A stretch of DNA of 64,000 bases, from the NCBI RefSeq assembly GCF_010686705.1, contig NZ_JAAGWY010000001.1:930001-994000 (forward strand), in the 5' to 3' direction. Source of the DNA: Leifsonia tongyongensis (GTDB taxonomy: Bacteria > Actinomycetota > Actinomycetes > Actinomycetales > Microbacteriaceae). Under the pieces are notes generated by a model that was given only the letters and a program-made list of their open reading frames with translations, was not told the DNA's origin and ran no database searches. A program made the position numbers and the translations under genes. Shown piece by piece: positions 1-8,029 of the stretch. Within the stretch, counting starts at the first letter, position 1, and each line of letters begins with the position of its first letter.

Positions 1-16
1 CGTAGGGGTTGTTCAC
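1..16 (-). CDS. 5' end of an unidentified gene leaving the left edge
   Basis: On the minus strand a GTG at base 16 follows a good ribosome binding site (GAAAGGA, six bases upstream) and opens a frame reading M-N-N-P-Y before the window ends. Only the start signal is visible, so no product can be named. It would be divergent from the ligase gene. Confidence 0.35.
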
Positions 17-143
17 GATACGTCCTTTCGTTCACATGGCGCCGGAGAACGCGATCGATCTGTCGACGCGGTCTTTCGGAGCAAAGGCTGTAACTCGGGT
101 GTGTGCAGACTGAGCATAACCAGAAAGACCGTTCTGTGGGTTG

Positions 144-171
144 TTTGGGGGACAAATCACTGTCCCCCAAA
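144..171. repeat. Perfect 11-bp inverted repeat upstream of ligB
   Basis: TTTGGGGGACA and TGTCCCCCAAA pair perfectly around a 6-base loop. It lies about 80 bases before the ligase start, between two divergent genes. There is no T-run after it, so an operator or a 5' leader hairpin fits better than an intrinsic terminator. Its function is not known. Confidence 0.5.
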
Positions 172-250
172 TCGGGCGACACGCGCCAGGTCCCGGTCCC
201 AGCCGTCCGCTGATCGGCCGGGCGTCGGCGGCCGGTGCCAGACTGGAGCC

Positions 251-1774
251 GTGCTGCTCGACGAGCTGGTGACCACCGCAGACACCGTCGCGTCCACCCG
301 GTCGCGCCTGGCGAAGATCGACGCGCTCGCGACCCTTCTTGCCCGGCTCGAGCCGGACGAGATCGCTCCAGCGGTGGGGTTCCTCGTCGGAAGACCGCGA
401 CAGGGTCGGGTCGGCGTCGGCTGGCGCGGTGTCGCGGCCGCGATGGGAGAACCGGCGGATGTCGCGAGCCTGTCGATCGCCGACCTCGACGGGTTGCTCG
501 ATCGGCTGGGTGCGGCATCCGGGGCGGGTTCGGCCGGCGACCGGGGCCGCGAACTCCGCGAACTGACCGCACGGGCCACCGAACGGGAACAGGGTTTCAT
601 CGCCCGGGTCCTGCTCGGCGAGATGCGCACAGGCGCCCTGGAAGGCGTGCTCACCGACGCGATCGCCCGGGCCGCCGATCGCCCCGGCGCCACCGTTCGG
701 CGGGCGGCGATGCTATCGGGTGATCTCGGCGAGACGGCTCGCCTCGCGCTCACCGGCACGGCTGACCAGCTCGACGCCGTCGGGCTCGTCGTGGGCCGGC
801 CCGTGCTGCCGATGCTCGCCGCGTCGGCGTCGAGCCCGTCGGCCGCTCTCGAGATCACGGGCGAGGCATCCGTCGAATACAAGCTCGACGGCGCACGCAT
901 CCAGGTGCACCGCGCCGGGGACAGCATCCGCGTCTTCACCCGCAACCTGGCCGACATCACCCATCGGGTGCCCGAAGTGGTCGAGGTGGTGCGCCGCCTC
1001 CCGGTGCGCGACGTGATCCTCGACGGGGAGACGCTCTCGCTCGATGAAGACGGCGCACCGCGCCCGTTCCAGGAGACGATGTCGCGCTTCGGGGCGGATG
1101 CCGCGCGCGAGACGATCCTGCATCCGTGGTTCTTCGACGTGCTCCATGTGGACGGGCGCGACCTGCTCGACGAACCGTTGGCGACCCGGCTCGCCGAACT
1201 CGAACGCATCGCCGGCGAGCACCGCATTCCCGGAGAGGTGACCGACGACCCGGCGGTCGCCGAACGGGTCTCCCGCGACGCTCTTGCAGCCGGACAGGAA
1301 GGCGTGGTCGTCAAAGCGATCGGGTCGCCGTACGCAGCCGGTCGGCGGGGTTCGAGCTGGATCAAGGTGAAACCGGTGCTCACCTACGACCTCGTCGTGC
1401 TCGCCTGCGAATGGGGTTCCGGCCGGCGCCAGGGCTGGCTCTCCAACCTTCATCTCGGCGCGCTGGACCCCGCAGGCGAGTTCGGCGAACCGGGAGCGTT
1501 CGTGATGGTCGGCAAGACCTTCAAAGGCCTCACCGACGACGTGCTGCGGTGGCAGACGGAGTACTTCCCGCAGATCGAGGTGGGCCGCACGGCGAACACC
1601 GTATGGCTCGAGCCGACGACGGTCGTCGAGATCGCGATCGACGGCGTGCAGCGATCGAGCCGCTACCCGGGTGGCATCGCGCTGCGGTTCGCGCGCGTCA
1701 AGCGGTACCGCGACGACAAGTCGGCGGGCGACGCCGACACGATTCAGACCCTGCGTGCCCTCCTGAAGGTGTAG
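251..1774 (+). CDS. ligB: ATP-dependent DNA ligase (LigB type)
   Basis: ATP-dependent DNA ligase that seals nicks through an enzyme-AMP intermediate, in addition to the essential NAD-dependent LigA. The 507 residues match the usual length of mycobacterial LigB. An N-terminal helical DNA-binding domain (about 1-200) precedes the nucleotidyltransferase domain, with motif I E-Y-K-L-D-G-A-R and adenylated Lys211. A C-terminal OB fold contains the family stretch V-Q-R-S-S-R-Y-P-G-G. The GTG at 251 is chosen because it gives the family N-terminus (L-L-D-E-L-V-T-T-A); the 150 bases in frame upstream do not resemble protein. The gene stands alone. LigB enzymes are dispensable repair ligases in the species studied. 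Confidence 0.95.
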   Translation: MLLDELVTTADTVASTRSRLAKIDALATLLARLEPDEIAPAVGFLVGRPRQGRVGVGWRGVAAAMGEPADVASLSIADLDGLLDRLGAASGAGSAGDRGRELRELTARATEREQGFIARVLLGEMRTGALEGVLTDAIARAADRPGATVRRAAMLSGDLGETARLALTGTADQLDAVGLVVGRPVLPMLAASASSPSAALEITGEASVEYKLDGARIQVHRAGDSIRVFTRNLADITHRVPEVVEVVRRLPVRDVILDGETLSLDEDGAPRPFQETMSRFGADAARETILHPWFFDVLHVDGRDLLDEPLATRLAELERIAGEHRIPGEVTDDPAVAERVSRDALAAGQEGVVVKAIGSPYAAGRRGSSWIKVKPVLTYDLVVLACEWGSGRRQGWLSNLHLGALDPAGEFGEPGAFVMVGKTFKGLTDDVLRWQTEYFPQIEVGRTANTVWLEPTTVVEIAIDGVQRSSRYPGGIALRFARVKRYRDDKSAGDADTIQTLRALLKV

Positions 1775-1777
1775 CCG

Positions 1778-2149
1778 TCAGGTCTCCTGGGTGTGCGTCT
1801 GGAGCGGATACTCGGCGCCGTCGATGATCTCGGCCTGACTCTTCTTGGCGCGCGGACTGATCACGAAGATGTACAGGGCGTCGAGGATCCCAGCCGAATT
1901 GACGGCGAACAGCGTTGCGAACCACGGCTTGCTGTCGTCTTTCGCGGCCCTCCAGAGCGATGCGGCCTTCCAGGCCAGCGACCACACGATGAGCGCGACC
2001 ATGCCGAGCGGCATGGTGCGACCATGCTCCCCGTGATCCCAGCCTCCGTGTTTCCAGCCGCCGTGATCCCAGCCGCCCTGATCCCAGCCCGCGCGCCTCC
2101 AGTCCCCGTGATCCGGGGCTTCCCCGTATCCCCAGCGTGCTCCGTGCAT
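1778..2149 (-). CDS. Two-helix membrane protein, DUF5652-like, with Gly-Trp-His repeats
   Basis: A 123-residue protein. Residues about 20-41 carry a five-residue repeat in which Trp recurs (A-G-W-D-Q, G-G-W-D-H, G-G-W-K-H, G-G-W-D-H), followed by two hydrophobic helices. The second region (K-P-W-F-A-T-L-F-A-V-N, then a basic end) resembles the DUF5652 domain, whose function is unknown. The His/Trp-rich head could bind metal or the cell surface, but that is inference. The ATG at 2149 (preceded by GGTGGACGAG) was chosen over longer in-frame starts, which add an arginine-rich non-protein-like stretch. It follows the 87-residue gene by 25 bases, probably as one transcript, and converges on ligB. 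Confidence 0.75.
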   Translation of the reverse strand: MHGARWGYGEAPDHGDWRRAGWDQGGWDHGGWKHGGWDHGEHGRTMPLGMVALIVWSLAWKAASLWRAAKDDSKPWFATLFAVNSAGILDALYIFVISPRAKKSQAEIIDGAEYPLQTHTQET

Positions 2150-2174
2150 CTCGTCCACCAATCTCGCTGTGGGG

Positions 2175-2438
2175 CTAAGGCCGGACAGCGCCCAGATTCC
2201 AGCGCGCATTCCCCGGAGAGACGATGTCGAAGGTGTGCGACTCGCCACCGGCTGTCGTCGCCTGGAAGCGCCACGCCGTGACCTCCCCATAGGCCGAATC
2301 CTTGCGTGCCTTCGACATGGCGTCAAGCGGGTGCGCCGTTCCCACGACGTAGAACCTCTGGCCGTTCCAGGTCATGCGGACGGGAACATCCTGTTCGAGA
2401 ACGAGCGAGACCGGCGCCTCGTGCGACGTACAGTTCAC
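2175..2438 (-). CDS. Small conserved-type protein, possibly DUF6504-like
   Basis: An 87-residue protein with no signal peptide. The central stretch (D-V-P-V-R-M-T-W-N-G-Q-R-F-Y-V-V-G-T) looks like the compact beta domain of small actinobacterial proteins often annotated DUF6504. That assignment is by eye and uncertain. The GTG at 2438 is chosen because AAGGGGAT lies just upstream; the longer frame lacks a site. It is the first gene of a likely two-gene unit with the DUF5652-like protein. Confidence 0.65.
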   Translation of the reverse strand: MNCTSHEAPVSLVLEQDVPVRMTWNGQRFYVVGTAHPLDAMSKARKDSAYGEVTAWRFQATTAGGESHTFDIVSPGNARWNLGAVRP

Positions 2439-2592
2439 GGCATCCCCTTTCGCTCCGGCCCGCATCGGCCACCGGGAATCAGCTTGCCGTGCCGACCGGG
2501 TCGTCGACAGGGCCAAAGGTCCCTCGGAGGTCAGAACTCGCAGGTCTACTTCGAATGAGCGGGTGCATTTCGGGCCCGACCGGCGTACCTTA

Positions 2593-2625
2593 GCGATATA
2601 TCGCGTTGTGACTCGATTTGGTCAC
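2593..2625. promoter_or_regulatory. Palindromes in the pspA operon promoter region
   Basis: Two dyads lie just upstream of the first gene of the PspA operon. One is the perfect 12-mer GCGATATATCGC (2593-2604). The other is GTGAC/GTCAC spaced by 8 bases (2608-2625). Both end shortly before the AAGGAGG ribosome binding site at about 2628-2634. AT-rich ATAT-core dyads are typical of PadR or TetR-type repressor sites. No such regulator is encoded nearby, so the cognate protein is unknown. Confidence 0.5.
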
Positions 2626-2640
2626 GACAAGGAGGCAGCA

Positions 2641-3255
2641 ATGATGACACTGGCCTGGATCATGGGCGCCTTCGCTCTCATCGTCCTCACGTCGATCGTC
2701 ACGGTCGTGCTGATCGTGCGGGCGCTGTATAAACGCATCCGGAGAAGCAGGACGCTCAACGGCGCGGTGCTCCGGGCGCGCGCCACCCTGAGCTGGGGCA
2801 CGCAGCACGAGGTGCTGCAGCTGCGCATCCGCCTGAACGAGACCCTCGACAGTGGACAGGCCGCGCTCGACCTGGCGGCCCGCAGCGACGGACCGCGCGG
2901 CGAGCTCCCGCGCCTGTACCGGCGCATCCGCGCGGAGGCCGCGACGCTCGACGCCGAACTGCGGTTCCTGGAGAGCGAGACGGACCCGGCGGCGCTCGCA
3001 CAATGGCTCCCCGTGCTGCGTCGTCGTGTCGACCAGGTGGTCGGGCTGGTGCGCCGGCTCCGCTCCGCTGTCGCCGCCGGCCTCAGCGGTCTCAGCGACG
3101 AATCCCTCGCCGTGCTCCGGGCAGATGTCGACCGCGAGGTCGACGCACTCCACGCCGGAATGCAGGAACTCCACACACTCAACTCGAACGACCTGTTGTT
3201 CGAACCACACCGGCAGCCGTACCCGGCTCGCCTCGACTCGAGGAACCCATCATGA
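2641..3255 (+). CDS. Single-pass membrane protein with coiled coil, PspA partner
   Basis: A 204-residue protein with one N-terminal transmembrane helix (about residues 5-28), a basic stop-transfer segment (Y-K-R-I-R-R-S-R), and then a largely helical, charge-rich domain likely to form a coiled coil. ATG at 2641 follows AAGGAGG at a good distance; a second ATG is adjacent at 2644. The stop overlaps the ATG of pspA (ATGA), so the two are translationally coupled. The context suggests a membrane anchor or sensor in an envelope-stress response. I do not recognise a named family. Confidence 0.85.
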   Translation: MMTLAWIMGAFALIVLTSIVTVVLIVRALYKRIRRSRTLNGAVLRARATLSWGTQHEVLQLRIRLNETLDSGQAALDLAARSDGPRGELPRLYRRIRAEAATLDAELRFLESETDPAALAQWLPVLRRRVDQVVGLVRRLRSAVAAGLSGLSDESLAVLRADVDREVDALHAGMQELHTLNSNDLLFEPHRQPYPARLDSRNPS

Positions 3256-4004
3256 GCGACAACACTGCGCGTATGCGCACCATCTTCCGGACCAAGACCT
3301 CTCGGGCGCTCGACCGGATGGAGGATCCGCGCGACATGCTCGACGACAGCTACGACCAGCAGGTGCGGATGCTGCAGCAGCTGCGCCAGGGCCTGGCCGA
3401 AGTGGCGACGGCGAAGAAGCGCATCGAACTGCAGGGACAGGAGATGGGCGCGCGATACCTGCGGCTCGCCGAACAGGCGCAGCAGGCTCTGGACCAGGGC
3501 CAGGAGGATCTGGCCCGCATGGCACTGCAGCGCCGTTCAGTGCTCGAACGACAGGTCGCGGCCCTGCGCGAGCAGTACGCGGCGCTCGAGAAGCAACAGG
3601 CGAACCTGCAGGAGAACGAGCGCCGCATCACCGAGCGGATCGCCGCGTTCCGCATCGAGAAGGAGACGATCAAGGCCACCTACACGGCGTCCCAGGCGCA
3701 GGTGCGGGTGAACGAGGCCGTCGCGGGGCTGGGCTCGCAGCTGAACGACGCCGGTGCAACGCTCGACCGCGCCAAGGACAAGGTCGCGCAGATGCAGGCG
3801 CGCGCCGCAGCGACGGACGATCTGCTTCGCAGCGGCGCCCTCCGCGATCTCACCGCTGCGCCCGACGAGGACCTCGACTGGCAGCTGGCCTCCGGTGCGT
3901 CACGCGCGGACATCGAGCGTCAACTGAAGGCGATGAAGGACAGCGCCGCGGCGTCCGGCGCGACCCCCAAGGGCCCCGACGCCTGGCTCTCGATCGGCTC
4001 CTGA
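3252..4004 (+). CDS. pspA: PspA/IM30 family envelope-stress protein
   Basis: A 250-residue, almost entirely helical protein of the PspA/IM30/Vipp1 family, which oligomerises on the inner face of a damaged membrane and limits proton leakage. The N-terminal region (R-M-E-D-P-R-D-M-L-D-D-S-Y-D) is the family's helix 1-2 signature. Heptad-like Gln/Arg/Glu-rich helices run to about residue 190, followed by an acidic D-E-D-L-D-W segment. Length matches actinobacterial PspA. The ATG overlaps the stop of the membrane protein upstream. Regulation may act through the palindromes at 2593-2625. Confidence 0.93.
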   Translation: MSDNTARMRTIFRTKTSRALDRMEDPRDMLDDSYDQQVRMLQQLRQGLAEVATAKKRIELQGQEMGARYLRLAEQAQQALDQGQEDLARMALQRRSVLERQVAALREQYAALEKQQANLQENERRITERIAAFRIEKETIKATYTASQAQVRVNEAVAGLGSQLNDAGATLDRAKDKVAQMQARAAATDDLLRSGALRDLTAAPDEDLDWQLASGASRADIERQLKAMKDSAAASGATPKGPDAWLSIGS

Positions 4005-4057
4005 GCGCGCCCCGCGCCGCTCGCTTCGCGCCCCGCGCCCCGCGCCCCGACCTTCGC

Positions 4058-4113
4058 CGAGCACAGGGTTTTTCCCGTTATGAGTCGCACATAACGGGAA
4101 GAACCCTGTGCTC
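4058..4113. repeat. 56-nt intergenic palindrome (CGAGCACAGGGTT type)
   Basis: Arms of 25 bases beginning CGAGCACAGGGTTTTTCC and ending GAACCCTGTGCTCG pair with one G-T mismatch around a short loop. It sits between the convergent 3' ends of pspA and the next gene. A relative lies at 31028-31084. No T-run follows, so it is not a textbook terminator, although a long hairpin at a convergent junction could stop transcription or protect 3' ends. Confidence 0.85.
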
Positions 4114-4133
4114 GCGGGCTGAGCGGTGGGGGC

Positions 4134-4631
4134 TCAGGCGCCCGTGGGCGGCGTGGGCGGCGTGGGCGCGGCGGGGGCTGCGGGAGCAGCCGGGGCCGCG
4201 GGTGAGGCGCCGACGCGGTATGAGGCGAAGAAGGTCGCGCCGTAGAGGGCGGCGGCGGCGAGGAAGCCGACCGACATCAGGTAGGACGCCCACTCGCTCT
4301 GCGTGCTCACCGTGAGGACGCCCGCCAGGAACGTCACGATGATGACGATGAGACCCCAGAGCGCCGCACGCTCCCCGAGCGCCGCCTTCCTGGCTGCGAG
4401 CAGCGCCCGCACGCTGATCACGACGAGACCGATCGCGATCAGGATGTGCAGGATGATGATGATCGTGTCGACGACGATCGCGAACGTGCCTTCGGGCTCG
4501 CCGATGAGGTTGGCGGCCATCCCGAGTAGAAACATCACGGCCAGTGCGGAGAGCGCCTCGCGCGAACGGCGGCGCAGACTCTCTGCTGCGCCCGGCGCTG
4601 CGGTTGCGGATGCAGATGCGGATGCGGACAT
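4134..4631 (-). CDS. Four-helix membrane protein with Ala/Pro tail
   Basis: A 165-residue protein with four hydrophobic helices between about residues 27 and 140. The N-terminus is Ser/Ala-rich (a run of S-A pairs). The C-terminal tail is built of A-P-A-A-P-A-type units and ends P-T-P-P-T-P-P-T-G-A. No enzymatic motif is visible. The low-complexity ends suggest flexible extensions on one face of the membrane. The function is unknown. Confidence 0.75.
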   Translation of the reverse strand: MSASASASATAAPGAAESLRRRSREALSALAVMFLLGMAANLIGEPEGTFAIVVDTIIIILHILIAIGLVVISVRALLAARKAALGERAALWGLIVIIVTFLAGVLTVSTQSEWASYLMSVGFLAAAALYGATFFASYRVGASPAAPAAPAAPAAPTPPTPPTGA

Positions 4632-4795
4632 GCAGGCTCCTCTGGTTTCGTCCGGTTAGAGCGTTCGTCGCCATTCTGCACCCTCGGTGCGCGAAAGCGT
4701 CCGTTTCGGACGAGCGTGCCCGCATACGAGGCACACCGGACCGGAAGTGGCACCCTCGGGCTCAGCGGATGGGCGCCCTCAGCGGATGGGCGCCC

Positions 4796-6514
4796 TCAAT
4801 GGGATTCGCGGCTCACCTTCGAACCGCTCGCCCCACGCAGGAAGTCGAGGTCGGCACCCTGGTCGGCCTGCAGCACGTGGTCGATGTAGAGGCGTTCCCA
4901 GCCGCGGCGCGGATTTGCGTACCCGTTCACCGTCGCGTCGTTCGGCACACGCGCGGCCAGTTCCGCATCCGGAACATCGATGTCGAGACGACGATTGCGC
5001 ACGTCGAGCACGATCCAGTCGCCGGTCTGCACGACCTGGAGCGGCCCGCCCGCGGCGGACTCCGGCGTCACGTGCAGGATGACCGTCCCGTAGGCCGTCC
5101 CGCTCATCCGGCCGTCGCAGATGCGCACCATGTCGCGCACGCCCTTCTCCAGCAGCTTCTTCGGCAGCGGCATGTTCGAGACCTCGGGCATGCCCGGGTA
5201 GCCTTTCGGTCCGCAGCCGCGCAGGATCAGCACCGAATCCTCGTCGACGTCGAGTTCGGGGTCGTCGATGCGTGCGCGGAAGTCTTCGATGCTGTCGAAC
5301 ACCATCGCACGTCCGCGGTGCTTGAGGAGGTGAGCGGATGCGGCGGCCGGCTTGATGATCGCGCCACCGGGCGCGAGACTGCCGCGCAACACGGTGATCC
5401 CGGCAGCCGGCAGAAGGGGATTCGCCCTCGAGGCGATGACGTCCGGGTCCCAGATCCGCGCCTCGTCGAGGTAGTCGACCAGCGGCCGGCCGGTGATGGT
5501 GAGCGCTGTCGGGTCGAGCAGGTCGCGCACTTCGCGCAGCACGGCGAGGAAGCCGCCCGCCCGCTGCAGGTCGTCCATGAGGTAGTGGCCGGCGGGCTGC
5601 AGGTTGACGAGCAGGGGCACGTCTGCGCCGATCCGGTCGAAGTCGTCGATCGTCAGCTCGATGCCGAGCCGTCCCGCGATCGCCAGCAGGTGCACGACGG
5701 CGTTGGTGGAGCCGCCGATCGCGGCGAGCGCCACGATCGCGTTGTGGAAGCTCGCGGCCGTCAGGAGGGTGCTCGGGCGCCGGTCGGCCGCGACGAGCTC
5801 GACGGCCAGCCGCCCCGTCTCATGCGCCGCTTCGAGGAGCCGGCTGTCGGGTGCCGGCGTTCCGGCGAGCCCGGGGATGACCGTGCCGAGCGCCTCCGCG
5901 ACCAGCGCCATGGTCGAGGCGGTCCCCATCGTGTTGCAGTGTCCGCGGCTGCGGATCATCGACGACTCCGACCTCAGGAACTGGTCTTCGCTGAGCGTTC
6001 CCGCGCGCACCTCTTCGCTGAGTCGCCAGACATCCGTTCCACAGCCGAGCGCTTCGCCGCGAAACGTCCCGGTCAGCATCGGACCGCCCGGCACGACGAC
6101 GGCCGGCAGGTCGACGGATGCGGCCGCCATCAGGAGCGACGGGATCGTCTTGTCGCATCCGCCGAGGAGGACGACGCCGTCGATCGGGTTGGCCCGCAGC
6201 ATCTCCTCCGTCGCCATGGCGGCCATGTTGCGCCACAGCATCGCCGTCGGCCGCACCTGGGTCTCGCCGAGGGACACCACCGGCAGTTCCAGTGGGATGC
6301 CGCCGGCCTCGTAGATCCCGTTCTTCACCGACTGGGCGACCTCGGTGAGGTGGGCGTTGCATGGTGTCAGGTCGGAGGCGGTGTTCGCGATCGCGATCTG
6401 CGGCCGCCCCTCGAAGGCGCTGGCCGGCGCCCCTCGGCGCATCCACGCGCGATGGATGTACGCGTTGCGCGCATCCCCGGAATACCATTCGGAGCTTCGG
6501 AGGTCAGACGCCAT
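4796..6514 (-). CDS. IlvD/Edd family dehydratase (sugar-acid dehydratase-like)
   Basis: A 572-residue iron-sulfur dehydratase that removes water from a dihydroxy or sugar acid to give a 2-keto acid. The three cluster cysteines are visible: Cys52 (D-L-T-P-C-N), Cys120 (G-G-C-D-K-T) and Cys193 (R-G-H-C-N-T). Lys122 of C-D-K-T is the lysine normally carboxylated for metal binding. The catalytic-serine loop D-G-R-M-S-G-T is present near the C-terminus. The N-terminus (S-E-W-Y-S, then R-A-W-M-R-R-G) resembles L-arabinonate/pentonate dehydratases more than biosynthetic IlvD. The ATG at 6514 is preferred over an ATG 63 bases upstream that would enter the divergent promoter. The divergent dehydrogenase supports a sugar-acid route. 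Confidence 0.88.
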   Translation of the reverse strand: MASDLRSSEWYSGDARNAYIHRAWMRRGAPASAFEGRPQIAIANTASDLTPCNAHLTEVAQSVKNGIYEAGGIPLELPVVSLGETQVRPTAMLWRNMAAMATEEMLRANPIDGVVLLGGCDKTIPSLLMAAASVDLPAVVVPGGPMLTGTFRGEALGCGTDVWRLSEEVRAGTLSEDQFLRSESSMIRSRGHCNTMGTASTMALVAEALGTVIPGLAGTPAPDSRLLEAAHETGRLAVELVAADRRPSTLLTAASFHNAIVALAAIGGSTNAVVHLLAIAGRLGIELTIDDFDRIGADVPLLVNLQPAGHYLMDDLQRAGGFLAVLREVRDLLDPTALTITGRPLVDYLDEARIWDPDVIASRANPLLPAAGITVLRGSLAPGGAIIKPAAASAHLLKHRGRAMVFDSIEDFRARIDDPELDVDEDSVLILRGCGPKGYPGMPEVSNMPLPKKLLEKGVRDMVRICDGRMSGTAYGTVILHVTPESAAGGPLQVVQTGDWIVLDVRNRRLDIDVPDAELAARVPNDATVNGYANPRRGWERLYIDHVLQADQGADLDFLRGASGSKVSRESH

Positions 6515-6576
6515 TGTGTTCCAGCTTTCGCCGATCGTGGTCCCTATGATGTCAGGATGGCGAACTCGGGCGCGCA

Positions 6577-7593
6577 ATGAAAGCCTTCGTCGTCCGCGGC
6601 CCCGGTGATGCCGGCGTCGAGGACGTTCCGGAGCCGGCGCCGGCAGCAGGCGAAGTGCTGATCCAGGTGCGCCGCGCGGGCGTCTGCGGCACCGACGTCG
6701 AGTTCTTCACCGGCCACATGCAGTACCTGCACGACGGCCACGCGTCGTACCCCATCAGGCTGGGTCACGAGTGGATGGGCGTGGTCACTGCAGTCGGCGA
6801 CGGCGTCGACCCGGTCTGGGTCGGCCGCCGCGTCACCGGCGACACCATGCTCGGATGCGGCCGCTGCTATCGCTGCCTCGACGGCCGCCATCATGTCTGC
6901 GAGTTCCGCACTGAGCTGGGTATCCGCAACGGACGCCCTGGCGCGCTCGCGGAACGGCTGGCCTACCCGGCCGCGTACCTGCATCCACTGCCCGACAGCG
7001 TCGATGACGCGGCCGGTGCGCTCGTCGAGCCTGCCGGCAACGCGCTCCGTTCCGTGCGGGCGGCCGGCCTTCGCCCCGGCGACCGTGCGCTCGTCCTCGG
7101 AGCGGGGACCATCGGGCTGCTCGCTGCGATGTTCGCGAGGGCCGCCGGCGCCGAAGTGCACGTGATGGGCCGCAGCGGCCGATCCCTCGGGTTCGCGCGA
7201 TCTCTGGGTTTCGAGGACGCCTGGACCGACGAGACGCTTCCGGAGCTTCCGTGGGATGCGGTCATCGACGCGTCGAACGCACCACATCTGCCGGCGCTCG
7301 CACTCGACCTCGTCGAGCCTGGCCGCCGGGTCGTCTATGTCGGACTGGCCGGCAGCCCGAGCGCCATCGACACGCGGACGCTGGTTCTCAAAGACGTCAC
7401 GGCCGTCGGGATCCTGGGCGGCAGTCAGGGCCTCGACGGTGCGATCGAAGCTTTCGCGAACGGGTCCGTGGACCCCCGCCCGCTCGTCGCGGCCGTGCTT
7501 CCGCTGGACGAGCTCGCCCCGGTGCTCGACGGCGTGCGACCTGAGGGGGCAGGACCCGGGCCGAAAGTGCACGTCGCCCTTCCCGGCGACTGA
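6577..7593 (+). CDS. Zinc-dependent medium-chain dehydrogenase
   Basis: A 338-residue MDR-family polyol or alcohol dehydrogenase. The catalytic zinc site is Cys37 (V-C-G-T-D) with His64-Glu65 (L-G-H-E-W). The structural zinc cysteines are Cys94, Cys97, Cys100 and Cys108. A Rossmann motif (V-L-G-A-G-T-I-G-L) starts near residue 165. It is divergent from the IlvD/Edd dehydratase across a 62-base gap, so the two probably oxidise and dehydrate the same sugar or sugar acid. The substrate cannot be read from sequence; sorbitol or threonine-dehydrogenase-like activities are alternatives. Confidence 0.9.
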   Translation: MKAFVVRGPGDAGVEDVPEPAPAAGEVLIQVRRAGVCGTDVEFFTGHMQYLHDGHASYPIRLGHEWMGVVTAVGDGVDPVWVGRRVTGDTMLGCGRCYRCLDGRHHVCEFRTELGIRNGRPGALAERLAYPAAYLHPLPDSVDDAAGALVEPAGNALRSVRAAGLRPGDRALVLGAGTIGLLAAMFARAAGAEVHVMGRSGRSLGFARSLGFEDAWTDETLPELPWDAVIDASNAPHLPALALDLVEPGRRVVYVGLAGSPSAIDTRTLVLKDVTAVGILGGSQGLDGAIEAFANGSVDPRPLVAAVLPLDELAPVLDGVRPEGAGPGPKVHVALPGD

Positions 7594-7594
7594 C

Positions 7595-7963
7595 TCACTG
7601 CTTTTCGAGGGTGCCGATCTTGGCGCCGCCGTTCTTGTAGACCGTCAGTGTGTTGCCGTCGACCGTGGCCGTGTGGGCCAGGTTGAGCCACGGGTTGACC
7701 CCTTCGCAGTGGACCTGGGTCGATGCGAACGGGCCGAACGTGAAGGTGCCGCCGGAGATGGTGCCCTTGCCGCTGAGGGCGTTGCAGCCGTCGGTGCCGG
7801 AAAACGTTCCGTCATCTTTGATGGTGAGGTTGGGCTGGCCGGCGGCACTCGATCCCCAGGTGCCGGTGAACGACGATCCAGAAGATGAGCATCCGGCGAG
7901 AGCGGCGACCACCACGAGGGCGGCGACGACGAAGACGGTTCGAGCGAGCCTGACGGACTTCAT
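7595..7963 (-). CDS. Lipoprotein with META domain
   Basis: A 122-residue secreted lipoprotein. It has a signal peptide with a lipobox L-A-G-C (Cys near residue 25), then a Ser/Gly linker and one META (HslJ-like) domain: G-T-W-G near the start, D-G-T-F-S-G-T-D-G-C-N in the middle and a C-terminal strand. META lipoproteins are linked to stress or antibiotic tolerance in other bacteria, but their biochemical role is unclear. The gene lies tail to tail with the MDR dehydrogenase, with only one base between stops. Confidence 0.88.
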   Translation of the reverse strand: MKSVRLARTVFVVAALVVVAALAGCSSSGSSFTGTWGSSAAGQPNLTIKDDGTFSGTDGCNALSGKGTISGGTFTFGPFASTQVHCEGVNPWLNLAHTATVDGNTLTVYKNGGAKIGTLEKQ

Positions 7964-7991
7964 GGCTCGAACCTAGCGGTCACCGCCTCCG

Positions 7992-8013
7992 AGCGAAATG
8001 TTTGCATTTCGCT
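7992..8013. repeat. Short hairpin between fic and the META lipoprotein gene
   Basis: AGCGAAATG and CATTTCGCT pair perfectly around TTTG. It lies 17 bases beyond the fic stop and 29 bases before the lipoprotein start. It could be a weak terminator for fic or an operator for the lipoprotein gene. No T-run is present. Confidence 0.45.
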
Positions 8014-8029
8014 GGAGCTCGAAGCGAGA

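Noticed and set aside
4544-6580. A very long open frame on the plus strand, antisense to the IlvD/Edd dehydratase
   Set aside because: It is a by-product of high G+C: it covers a clearly real gene on the other strand, is rich in Arg/Pro/His and has no recognisable domain. The same holds for the long antisense frames over the STAND gene (36518-39223), the amylosucrase (9550-11175), the glucosidase (54000-55985) and the PLP decarboxylase (21862-23091).
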